This document shows positions 41,301 through 50,567 of a stretch of 64,000 bases of DNA, one piece after another. Source of the DNA: Ptiloglossa arizonensis (lineage: Eukaryota > Arthropoda > Insecta > Hymenoptera > Colletidae). A program made the translations under genes and the position numbers. Positions within the stretch are counted from its first letter, which is position 1, and every line of letters starts with the position of its first letter. Below the pieces are notes generated by a model that saw only the letters and a list, made by a program, of their open reading frames with translations, made no database searches and had not been told where the DNA came from. The stretch is from contig NC_135060.1 in assembly GCF_051014685.1 (NCBI RefSeq), positions 7,750,001 to 7,814,000 of the forward strand. The letters run 5' to 3'.

Positions 41301-44300
41301 AGCTTCTTAAGTGATCGGTTCAGAGTTCCGTTCGTCACGTTGTTTCGTCACCAGATACAACATTTTCATTTCAGTGTATACGTGTATATTATACAATGTA
41401 CACAGACACTCTTCCAACTCGATCATACAAGCACCAACATTCATTTTCGTTACACTCTGTTTCCTTCGAGCCTTGTACTTACGTAACTGATACCGTTTCC
41501 AAACAGCAAGTCGAATTGACAAATTCAATGATTCATACCTACCAGATTCAAAATTTAAAATAAAACAAAAAAAGAAAAAAATAAGAAACAATTCCATTAA
41601 AAGTTTCAGAAAGGAACAAAATTAATCACATTTCTGAGCTTCGTACCGAACCCAAGAGCAATTAAAAAGCGTTTAGCATTATTAAAGAATTATTTTCGTT
41701 GAGTCGGAGAGAAAACCTGCGGTTGAATCTGAAAAGGAAATCTTTCGAGTCTGTGTACCGCGCGGGCGTACAGAATTTGAAAATTTCAAGAATTTCAAGT
41801 TCAGTAACATATCACCGATTTGCTTCATTGCGTACTCGGATTCATTTTCTTCCGAAACAACGCTCTGTTTCGTGTTTCACACCTATTCAGAGCTTCGACG
41901 CGTAGGTTTGCTGTACCATACGTTTAGCGACTGCTCTTCCATTTCTCTGCTCCCCTGTTCTCTCGTCTCTCCTTCTCTCTCGTTTCGTAAATTTGCATCC
42001 GCGAGAGGTTTTGCTTCTCGAGCTTCCTCTTTTTTTTCTTTTCTTTCTTTCTTGTTTTTTTCGTTTCTCTCCGCTCTCGTTCCCCTATTCACCATGATCT
42101 CACACGTCCTCGAAAAAGTTGGTTTCCATCTGGAGATGAACAAAACAGTGGAAACAAAAAGTGTTCCGTTCTGTTCGCAATATTGAAACGCTTGCTCTGG
42201 TCCTGAGCTTCATTGATAGACATATTGCGCTCAATGCCTGCCTACGTCTGTTGCACGTTCCATGTGTTTTAATAGACTTCTGTTCTCGGAACAATGTCAC
42301 GTAAACGCCGCGGAGGTTCCGCGGTACGATCTGGACGTCATCTACGATAATAATTTTTATTCTCATTCCCGGGTTACACGAAATACCGAACCGATTCGTA
42401 GCTACTCTCTACGCGAACGTAAAGGATACTGGTTGTCTTCTGTTTCTCAACGTTGTCTTCAAACGTTGCACAAACTCGGGCCACGATCTTGGCGACAGCT
42501 TCGTTGGTAATTTTCATTGTCGTCGCGAGGAAACGATTTTATCGAAACTTCGAAATTGGGTAGAAAGGGGTCGCGTATCTTTCAATAGGTATATCTTTAT
42601 CGTACGAATAAATTCTACCCGTGACTTTACGTGTAAAGTATCGAGCTACGAGTATCTGAAAAATGAGTATTTTACAAGGACGTTTGAAAGTGAAACACTT
42701 TTAAAATTCCTGTTCGAGAATGCGAACAGGCGCGCATAAATCGACCGATTTTCAACGTATTTCTAGATTCGGTTTCTAGATTAATTCCGTATAGATCGAG
42801 TTCGTCCTCTTCGCTCTTAAAGTGTTATATTTCACTCCGGTAAGTGTACGCCTTGAATACTTATCTACGGTGCACGTGCAATACTGAAAGTGATCGGTAC
42901 GAAAATCTCGAGAAGTTGAATCAGTGGTTTGTTTCGTGTTACGTACGTATGTTTGCATTAGAATATTATACGGGCGAAGAAAATAATAGAAAATAATAGA
43001 AAATAATAGAAAATAATAGAAAATAATAGAAAATAATAGAAAATAATAAAAAATCGTATAAAATATGGATCAACGGTTTGTTTCGTGTCACGTACATTCG
43101 TTTGCATTAGAATATTATAGGGGCGAAGAAAATAATAGAAAATAATAGAAAATAATAGAAAATAATAGAAAATAATAGAAAATAATAGAAAATAATAGAA
43201 AATAATAAAACATAATAGGAAATAATAGGAAATAATAGGAAATAATAGAAAATAATAGAAAATAATAGAAAATAGTAGAAAATAATAGAAAATAATAACA
43301 AATAATAGAAAGTAATAGAAAATAATAGAAAATAATAGAAAAGAATAAAAAATAATAAAAAATCGTATAAAATATTGATCAATGGTTTGTTTCGTGTCAC
43401 GTACGTTCGTTTGCATTAGAATATTATACGGAAATAATAGAAAATAATAGAAAATAATAAAAAATCGTATAAAATCTCGACCCGTTGTCGGACCACTTGC
43501 ACAATCATCGTTACGTGCCGTCTCTCTATACATTCGGAGGCTGTCGCGCGATTTGAAAAATGAAACGTACGTTCGAGTAAAGTAACGTTGGGTCACGCTT
43601 CTTACGATAACATCCCGATTCTTCTTGATTCGATCGCCCCGAAATCACGCAAGGAGGTCAACGGTCCGATATTCCTATTTAAATGTGTGTCCGAGTTGCC
43701 CGAGAAAATCAGTTTCTCTCAATTTCGAACGAAGCAAAAGCTGCCTTTTGTCCGGAAGACACGCTCGGTTTTTTAATTAACTTCTCGTACGACTTGTTCA
43801 TCGGTTCTGTTATACAAAGTGAATTGTTTCGCGTTCAACCGTTCGAATGTTTGCAATTGATTGTACAGCATCCGGTCCGAGTCTTTCGTTAATGACCGTC
43901 GTCGTAATACATTATTTAGTTCCTTATGGCTACTAGATCGAACTCGATCGACAAATGGATTGTCACTACATCGAAGATAATATCAGGTGATGATGTGTAC
44001 AGCTTCTTGTGATAAATTGTATATAGACCATTGTGATTTCGCTCACTGTTACGTAGGTGACGACCAATAAATACTTAATACGAGGCTTATCGGGGGATTA
44101 GTCTTATTGTTCAACGATCTAGATAGCTCTATTGGTGGTGCAATCGTACGTGAAAGGAATAAATCGTGTTCGAATCAAATATATCGATTACATGTTGGTT
44201 CATTTTCTGCTTTGAATTTTCCAATTTTTTTTTCATCGCCAAGTCTCATTTACGTGCTATTATAATGTACAAATAGACGAACATCGGTCTATTCTGCTTC

Positions 44301-47300
44301 TTTTTAACATTTTTCAAAATTTTGTACTCGTCCCTGGTACCGTTCTGTATTTTCGATCTGCTCGTAGAAATTGCTAAAAAATTCCGCTCGACCTTCAAAT
44401 TCGAGATGAAATTTCATTCGTTCTACGTAATCCACTCGAGATGAAACGCACGAATGGAACTTCAACAATTATTAAGAACTCTCCACCTGTCTAGATTCGT
44501 CTATGAAAATTCTCTTACGAATGTTTTTCATGTCCTGTTAATTGTAGGAAGTAATCAGAGTATATCTATTCTGAACGATCTCTTCGAGATTCGTAACTTT
44601 TATAACGAGAAAATATTTTCAACGCTTTACTGCCTTTACTTTATCTCGTCTCCCCTTGTTGTATATTAATTATTACGATATAGTGCTAGCAGGCTGTTAG
44701 TAATCGTTGTAACGAAATTTCCTGGGACGATACCAGACCACATCGTTGACACTCGATAATAAGATCTTACGTTACGCATTACCAACCGTGTAACGTATTT
44801 CTTTTTTTCTTCTAGGTATTAATTGCATTTAAAAATTACATCGCTATAACTATACAATTCCACGGTATAAATTACACAGAGGTACGCGAGATCGTATTTT
44901 CACTTAGCCGATACACCTGTCTAATGAATTATTCGATGAAAAATTCTGGTCGTTTGAGCGCGTTATAAAGTGATCCTCGTCGTCGCGTGTAATCGATCAT
45001 CCAATGGGGCTCATTTTAACGTTGCATAACATTGCACCCCTTGTGAGAACGTTTGATTAAGTACTTGTGACCCATATTATCACCATTTATGCACGAAGGT
45101 TGAATTAACAGGGGCCACAAGCGCTCTCTAATAGAAGAATCTGAAGAAATAACTATTTATTAAACGATTACCTTGTGTCGATACCTTTTGGATCGGAAAA
45201 AGCTATTTTATTTTACATTTATTAGAGACGAATAAATCGCTAAATACTCGTAGGATTTGTTTTGGTTGCTATCTTCGTAAGGGTCTAGAATATATGTAGA
45301 ATCTTCGGTGAATAGAAGAAATTGTTGTTTTTTTATCATAAGAGACTGTAATTTCTTGCAATTTCGTTTATTCTACAATATTTGAATGTAGTGCCAGAAT
45401 ATGGGATTCGGCGCTAATATTACAGCGCCCATAACCTATCGCAACGCAAAATCACAGAACCCGGTATGGCGATCAAGTTATTATTGACTCAAAAGTTCTT
45501 GTGATAAATTAAAGAAGAAAAAAGTGTTTCAACGCCAGAGACTGTAAAGTGCAAATTTTTGAATAAACAAAATAGGGACATCGATAAATTGGTCGCGTAC
45601 ATTGTTATATAAACTAAAAATAGTTGAAAAAAATTACGTGTAAATCGTAAGAACATTGTGACATCTTAAAGAAAACAGAAAAAGAAAAGAAATGCTTCGT
45701 CGAAACCAAAAAGCATTACTCTACTGTGAACTATTTGGACTTTCAGAGGAGGACGAATCACAGATCTTCGTGAAGTTCTTCAAATTTCACAAATGTTACG
45801 ACCTAATACCGACCAGTGCCAAATTGGTCGTTTTCGACACACACCTCCTCGTCAAGAAGGCCTTCTTTGCTCTTGTGTACAATGGTAAATAGTCAACGTT
45901 AAATTACTTTTATACCACCTTTATTGTAAACTTTCAGTCTGATCTTTCAAAGTATGCTTCGTTCACTCTTACTTAAACATTTAAATTTCACACTTAAAAT
46001 TACAATTGGCAATTGCTTCGCGAATGTCCAATGATTTAAATATTGTCATATATACCATAAATATGTTGCACACTTTGTTACCCAGAATTGTTTTTTTTTG
46101 TATAGGTGTGAGAGCTGCACCATTATGGGACAGTTCAAGACAAGAATTTGTTGGGATGTTAACTATAACAGACTTTATAAAAATTCTGCAGATGTACTAT
46201 ACCAGCCCATCTGTAACAATGGATGAATTAGAAGAACACGAGTTAGATACATGGAGAAGTAATTATTATTTTTATAATAGACATTTCAGTACATAAACAT
46301 TGTAAATACTAACAATTTTGTATTAAATACATTTTAGAACTTTGCTAATGAAAACATGTTTTGCATTTTATTATTTTAGAAGTCTTGAAGGATCAGGTAC
46401 ATCCATTAGTGAGCATTAGCCCTGATGCATCTTTGTACGAGGCCATTAAAACTCTGATTCACAATAGAATTCATCGTTTGCCTGTGATAGACCCAGATAC
46501 TGGAAATGTTCTCTATATCCTGACACACAAACGAATACTTAGGTTCCTCTTCCTTTATGTAAGTACAAACTATGAAAAATGATAAAAGTAAATAATTATT
46601 CGTTAAAGAATATACATTATTATAATAATAATTTAATAACAGATTCACGAGCTACCAAAACCATCGTTCACGAATAAAACATTGAGGGAATTAAGGATAG
46701 GTTCATTTGATAATATAGAAACAGCAACAGAAGAAACAAGCATAATTTTAGCACTCAAGAAATTTGTTGAAAGGAGAGTTTCAGCATTGCCGATTATTGA
46801 TGCTGAAGGAAAATTGGTTAACATTTATTCAAAGTTCGATGTTATTGTACGTATGTTTAAAGTTTTCACTCTTGTTTTTGTAAATTTGTCATTGTTGATA
46901 TTTAATTTACTTTATTTTATTTTTTTCAGAATTTAGCTGCAGAAAAAACATATAACAATTTAGATGTTTCATTACGGGAAGCAAATGAGCATCGAAATGA
47001 ATGGTTTGAAGGAGTTCAAAGTTGTAAATTAGATGAAACCCTGTTTACTATTATGGAAAGAATTGTTAGGGCAGAGGTACAGTATTATCTGATTATAAGT
47101 TTTTCTTAAAAGAAAATATTGTGTATTGTAAACAGATTTTAAAATGATAGAGTATCAAAGTTATTGAATTATGTATTGAAATTTTTTAGGTTCATAGGCT
47201 AGTAGTGGTTGATGAAGATGATAAAGTGATTGGTATAATTTCTCTATCTGACTTACTCTTCTACCTCGTTCTTAGGCCTTGCGGTAAGAATTAATAATTT

Positions 47301-47652
47301 TTAAAATTGCGTTACCAAAATTAAAAACATGTAGATGAAAATAATGACAAATAAATGTCTATTTGTAGGTGAAGATGGCAGTAGCAATAAAAATAGTTCT
47401 ATATCGTTAAGAGCACAGGATTCTGTATCAACAAAGGCTCCAAGTTCTGTGCAGTCGGAGGCTTCTCTCCCTGATGGTGAACAAGAAGCTGAACAAGATG
47501 CAGCTGAAGTAAACCAATCTGAAGAAGCACCCGCGACACCTAGTCCACCGCTGAGTCCAGCAGCGTCAGATATTTCTGAACCTCAATCTGCTTTAGTAAA
47601 CCAGTCTCAAGAACCTACATGGAGAGAAGTAACTGTGTCAGGGGGAGAATGA
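15899..47652 (+). CDS. SNF4Agamma: AMP-activated protein kinase gamma subunit, long isoform (9 exons, 475 aa)
   Basis: Regulatory, AMP/ADP/ATP-binding subunit of the AMPK heterotrimer, the cytoplasmic and nuclear energy sensor. Exons: 15899-16078, 16929-16977, 45747-45884, 46106-46258, 46380-46558, 46643-46846, 46930-47076, 47190-47283, 47369-47652. All junctions are GT-AG with matching phase and the sum is exactly 476 codons. Residues 1-76 are a variable Ser-rich, basic N-terminus. Four CBS repeats follow (roughly 85-175, 180-245, 250-320, 325-385). Visible nucleotide-site motifs are GVRAAPLWD and TITDF (CBS1), IHRLPVID and THKRIL (CBS2), ERRVSALP (CBS3), and VHRLVVVD with SLSD (CBS4). The C-terminal ~90 residues are acidic and Ser/Pro-rich with no domain. 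The ATG at 15899 sits in AAAATG context; an upstream in-frame stop precedes it. The core is near-certain; linkage to the two 5' exons rests on phase, splice sites and the plausible [14 protein letters not shown] junction. Confidence 0.9.
16441..16466. other. Short perfect hairpin
   Basis: ATTATCCTCG is followed by a 6-nt spacer and its exact complement CGAGGATAAT. It lies in the first intron of the AMPK-gamma gene. A 10-bp stem can arise by chance in 64 kb, so no function is claimed. Confidence 0.6.
16929..16977 (+). CDS. SNF4Agamma: AMPK-gamma 49-nt second exon ([16 protein letters not shown])
   Basis: The acceptor is TTTTTCAG and the donor is G|GTGAG. The exon encodes 16 residues plus one base, entering in phase 0 and leaving in phase 1. 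That phase is exactly what the conserved core exon at 45747 needs (G+AG gives Glu, yielding [17 protein letters not shown]). The resulting junction reads like the linker that precedes CBS1 in insect AMPK-gamma. The exon is easily missed because of its size and its 28.8-kb distance from the core. Confidence 0.75.
17447..17496 (+). repeat. Uninterrupted poly(A) run of 50
   Basis: Fifty consecutive A residues follow ATGTTCGT and end at CGATTT. No poly(A) signal, target-site duplication or retrocopied coding sequence is visible just upstream, so a retroposon tail is not proven. Length is likely to vary between alleles or assemblies. Confidence 0.9.
18221..18880. repeat. Three-copy tandem array, 221-bp unit
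   Basis: CAGTATTGTCGATCACATTA starts copies at 18221, 18442 and 18663. The three units are almost identical, differing at a handful of positions, and the array stops at ATCGGGT near 18880. Each copy contains the same 64-codon open frame starting [12 protein letters not shown]. The frame is conserved only because the DNA is, and it matches no family I know. Near-identity implies recent expansion or gene conversion. Confidence 0.9.
20270..20337. repeat. Compound (GAGT)n / (GT)n / (GA)n microsatellite
   Basis: Runs of GAGT, then GT, then GA follow one another over about 68 bp in the intron. Minus-strand open frames crossing it (SLTHTHTH-type peptides) are artefacts. Confidence 0.9.
21336..21359. 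repeat. (CGTT)n microsatellite
   Basis: Six tandem CGTT units in the intron. Confidence 0.85.
26199..26505 (+). repeat. Dispersed ~300-bp repeat, copy 1
   Basis: Shares ordered blocks with 29266-29565 in the same orientation: CTCGTACCTTATGAATCGCG, TGAATTATTTTACAAATAA, TCAACGGAACGTT and CGCATTTATCGCGTAC. Identity is moderate with small indels, so this is an old duplicate or two copies of an unrecognised interspersed element. Neither copy has a convincing ORF. Confidence 0.7.
29101..29238. mobile_element. Mariner-like MITE, copy 2
   Basis: Same architecture as 2601-2740: GGTTGTTCGGAAAGTCATTT at the left, ACTTTCCAAACAACCC at the right, nearly identical AT-rich core, flanking TA. It carries no transposase. 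It directly adjoins copy 2 of the ~300-bp dispersed repeat. Confidence 0.75.
29266..29565 (+). repeat. Dispersed ~300-bp repeat, copy 2
   Basis: Diverged direct copy of 26199-26505. Key matching words are CTCGTATCTTACGAATCGCA, TGAATTATTTTACAAATAA, TCAACGGAACGTT and CGCATTTATCGCGTAC. It begins about 30 bp after the MITE at 29101-29238. Copy 1 has no MITE beside it, so the element is not an integral part of the repeat. Confidence 0.7.
30405..30800. repeat. Degenerate tandem repeat, ~65-bp unit
   Basis: ACTCGTCGATCCACG (or close variants) recurs at roughly 65-bp intervals, each followed about 30 bp later by CACCGAGAATCGT-like words; one central unit is decayed. The repeat keeps all six frames partly open, which explains the overlapping Arg/Ser/Thr-rich open frames of 145-232 codons on both strands here. 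None has a recognisable domain. Confidence 0.75.
33707..33825. repeat. Three tandem copies of a 37-bp unit
   Basis: GCAGAAATAGAAAATGAAAA followed by an ACATTTTCTTTTTAC-type stretch repeats three times. The last unit runs into TTTTATTTTCATTTCTGC, the reverse complement of the unit start, so the block can fold on itself. Confidence 0.8.
34521..34695 (+). CDS. SNF4Agamma: Candidate alternative first coding exon of AMPK-gamma
   Basis: An ATG opens 58 codons beginning [20 protein letters not shown] and continuing as a highly charged, acidic segment ([20 protein letters not shown]). It ends AAAAAAG|GTACC. The donor leaves phase 1 with a final G, exactly the phase required by the core exon at 45747. 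The joined isoform would be 457 aa with no frame break. The peptide shows no similarity that I recognise to gamma N-termini, so assignment rests on phase, donor sequence, amino-acid composition and position inside the intron. It may instead be an internal exon starting at a later acceptor, or a chance ORF. Confidence 0.45.
35895..36235. repeat. Three tandem copies of a ~110-125-bp unit
   Basis: AAACAGGAG(T/C)TC, TTGTGTACGAAATATT or TTTGTACGAAATATT, CCAAATTTAAAC and CTTGGTTTCT recur in order. The third copy lacks the first part. There is no coding content. Confidence 0.8.
37345..37785. repeat. Two tandem copies of a 220-bp unit
   Basis: The copies begin at about 37348 and 37568 and share CAGAAACGAAACCAAACGAT, GAATTAAGTACCTCGAACAG and GAGAGTTTAAAGTGCACAGC at the same spacing. 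A minus-strand 107-codon frame spans both copies and is repetitive for that reason. Confidence 0.85.
39953..40075. repeat. 13-bp tandem array (AGAATTATATTGT / AGAATTATATTAC)
   Basis: About nine units alternate between two variants that end in GT or AC. It lies in the intron. Confidence 0.9.
42915..43475. repeat. Higher-order AT repeat: 10-bp units (AAATAATAGA) in three blocks with repeated spacers
   Basis: Blocks of AAATAATAGA occupy about 42978-43050, 43126-43362 and 43432-43463. Before each block comes a copy of the same ~60-bp spacer containing GGTTTGTTTCGTGT and TTTGCATTAGAATATTATA. The whole composite unit has therefore been duplicated, not just the decamer. Because 10 is not a multiple of 3, the minus strand reads as an aromatic/Leu/Ile repeat for 212 codons, which is an artefact. 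Confidence 0.9.
45692..47652 (+). CDS. SNF4Agamma: AMPK-gamma conserved core (four CBS domains), possible short isoform start
   Basis: The exon at 45747-45884 is open upstream to an ATG at 45692, adding [19 protein letters not shown] in frame. A transcript starting here would encode 417 aa. The conserved protein, however, begins at the [12 protein letters not shown] segment directly after a good acceptor (GGACTTTCAG|AG at 45746), which is why the long isoform uses that acceptor. Introns in the core are short (about 80-220 bp) and AT-rich. The conserved sequence runs from CBS1 ([16 protein letters not shown]) through CBS4. At residue level EEHELDTWR carries Glu at a place where other insect sequences I recall have Lys. 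The short-start isoform is speculative; the core exons are not. Confidence 0.85.
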
Positions 47653-50470
47653 GGCAATATCACTTTAACATGCTATTAAGCATGGAATTGTGACCAGTTT
47701 ATCACTGTAAAGTTCAAATTTTTGCAGTGCAACAGCAGCAAGTAGCGAACGAATAAGCATGTGTTTTTCACCTATTCTTAATGCTCGCGTTATTCTTATT
47801 TAAGAATTTATGACAAACATATGAAACACTGTTCTATGCTCGTTTACATCAGTAAAGTAACTGTTATCAGAAATAATTAAATCACGCTGAGCGCGAAAAT
47901 GATAAATAAATTTCACTGGACGCGACAAACAATAATGCAATGTTGTATACTGTATAAAGTTGAGAAAGCTTAATTTTTTATGGTACAAATGCTACTCAAC
48001 ATAAACGTTCGAGCTTCTTGCCAGGAACGATCGCTACGCCATTATCTGCTCAGGGTATGAATTCTATATGCCCTTTCTTCTACCGTACACTGGGAATGTT
48101 CCAACAGAGTTTCAAGGAAACAAATAGTTGTTTCGTCCTTTACATTTATAATGCTGCTGTGCTCTTCTTACACTGAAACTTGTATTTTAATTGAGATCAA
48201 AGATTATGAAATAACTTACTTTATTTACCTGAAATAGTTTAGAGATGTGTCCACAAGACATGAAACAGTGTAGTTGTATATCGAAGAGTGCTCCATAATT
48301 AATAAATATGGACCCCGTTTTTACAGAGGCCTTCCACGCTTTTCTCCGACTTAAACGAATAGTACAGTTTTAAACAAAAATCTCTAAATATGTATATCCT
48401 GGTATGCTTATTTATAAAAACAGCTTTTTGCCTGTAAACTACCATATTAGATGTTTGAACACTAGAAACTGATGTAAAACTGAATAAATTCAGTTTTAAA
48501 CAATTGCACAGCATGTGATACAGGGAAAAAAAAACATGGTGCTTTTGATTTTACATTAACAACCGACTATGATGTAGCTATCAAATGAAATTAGTGTGCG
48601 TGTAACAAATAACAAACAGTAAAATACGAATAATAATTAAAATGTTAAAAATTGTGTTATCGTACATTTCCGCGAACTATTTAAGTACAGGAAGGCAATA
48701 CTTACATGAGTCTAAGTTATAATCTGTCATTGAATTTATACACGATTGCTTTATGAATTTCATACAACAATATTTACAATATGAAAATATTGCTACATTT
48801 TAAGTGACAGGCCTATAAGCATGGAGTATGGAAACAACTTTTCCTTACCTTGAACATGTGCTGCCACCAATCTTTTAATCAATACTTTAAACATCTACAA
48901 GTATTCGCAGTTCTTTATTCAAATAATTTACAAAACAGTTTGATTGTGAACATATTCATTTTACATTTATTTTAGATTTGTGTGTATATATAATTTAATT
49001 TAATTTTACTTCTTTTAAATACTTATATCTTGTTTGTATTTGCTTTACGCGAGGTTTTTATAAAGTAACTATTTTGTTCGCGAATTTTCATTTGGAAAAA
49101 CGAAATAGTAGTATAAGGAACATATTGACGTTTTTATGTGATCTCTGACCAAATTCTGTACATTACGTAATTATTTATGAGAATATAATTGACGTCATGT
49201 AAAATATGAAAGGAAAGTTTTGTAATGACATTTTACATTCTTACTAATTTTCATAGAAATTAATCGAAAAAAAATGATTTCAGAAATTATGCAGATTATT
49301 TCTCGTAAATGTTTATCGTGTCAATCCTAAGTTTATATCCGATCTACATAATCATGTCATATGAATTGAGAAAGCACCGGTATCGAGTTCTACTTGAGAA
49401 GTGGTCGGTAATTATATGAAATATATACTCCATTCAACATTGATATCATTTCAATAACGAAATTACAAAATGAGTGGCAGAAGGCATTCCTGTACAAACG
49501 CGATCAATTAAAAGAAACTGTTTCGTCTCGAAACAGATCTTTGTTCTACGCTTACTGCATGAAAGAGATGGAATTATGAATTATGCAGACACCTGCATGT
49601 TACATCTATATGTGGAAATTTGTATATAAATGGCCTCTGTGCCAAGGAATGTATTTTCCTTTTTGGCACAAAGTTCCATTTTCTCTGTAGAAATATGGGT
49701 AAAACCACCACTTGATCTTGAAGGGGACAGTGCCTGTAATTTAGTAAATTTATTCCTAGGTACGTTTACGAGGATAAGAATAAATATTCCATTTCAGATG
49801 TAAGCGCAGTCAAGATAAAGCAAGTTTGCATTAGTATTAATTAACAAGAGGCGTAGTGGACAATGATTTTTGTACAGCTGAAAGAATATAGCCGAATAAG
49901 ATTTAGTGTGCTGTAGCTGCGAACATTATTTCCTTTTAGTACAAAATGCGTTTCAACTTTGCAAGTTGTCACGTTCACTTTTTCTAGTTTCTAGACGTAA
50001 AAAATTACAGTAGCCTACATCCTGCAGCGCACCCGATTTCAATATCACAATTGTATCGAAAGCACAATTTAAGTAACCCTGACAGAAAACAGACAGTGGT
50101 AGTTATTGTACTTGAGAAACCATTGCACTCGGCGTACGCTGCATTTGCGAACCAAAACAATATATAGACAAGGTATTATGAATAAATTGTACAATAAAGA
50201 ATTAATCGAATAATTAGGCAGTACACTTAGTCGCGTCTCAGTACTGTATATTCAGGGCAAAAACGATTAGCGTATTATTCATGTCCCTCATACATGTAAG
50301 TTACAAATGAAAAACGAATTGCTGAGTGACAAAATACATCGTAACAGAAACATTTGACTTTATTGTTTGTAATCATTTATATCCGCCTTATTATCCCTAT
50401 TTTTTGAGACTTCAGCGATTATACTTCGTAAACTGAAATTATTTTATGTTTCACATATTTGTGTATAAAT
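47653..50470 (+). other. Probable AMPK-gamma 3'UTR and convergent intergenic gap
   Basis: About 2.8 kb of AT-rich, CpG-poor DNA with no credible ORF. Possible poly(A) signals on the plus strand include AATAAA near 47908, 48482 and a close pair (GAATAAATTG, CAATAAAGAA) near 50180-50200. The last would give a ~2.5-kb 3'UTR ending just before the WDR74 3' end. Which is used cannot be decided from sequence. Confidence 0.4.
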
Positions 50471-50471
50471 A

Positions 50472-50477
50472 TTTATT
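50472..50477 (-). terminator. Poly(A) signal of WDR74
   Basis: AATAAA on the minus strand, about 90 nt after the WDR74 stop codon. It is the first canonical signal in the right orientation. Confidence 0.5.
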
Positions 50478-50567
50478 TAAATTTTATAAATAAGCTTCTT
50501 CCAAAATATGAAACAGTTTTAGTCTTTTAATTTGTAAATAGTGTTATTCGCATAGATTTCAATTATC

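Larger units (their letters stand above)
34696..45691 (+). other. Giant AMPK-gamma intron, 3' part (no protein gene seen)
   Basis: No further exons could be supported. Contents are a ~125-bp triplicated repeat (35.9-36.2 kb), a 220-bp duplication (37.3-37.8 kb), a 13-bp array (40.0 kb), and a 10-bp AT array with higher-order spacers (42.9-43.5 kb). A CpG-richer segment lies around 38.8-39.7 kb. The long minus-strand frame at 42958-43596 is a translation of the 10-bp array and is not a gene. Confidence 0.6.

Noticed and set aside
42958..43596. 212-codon minus-strand ORF of Tyr/Phe/Leu/Ile repeats resembling a membrane protein
   Set aside because: It is a direct translation of the AAATAATAGA decamer array; all frames of such an array can be open.
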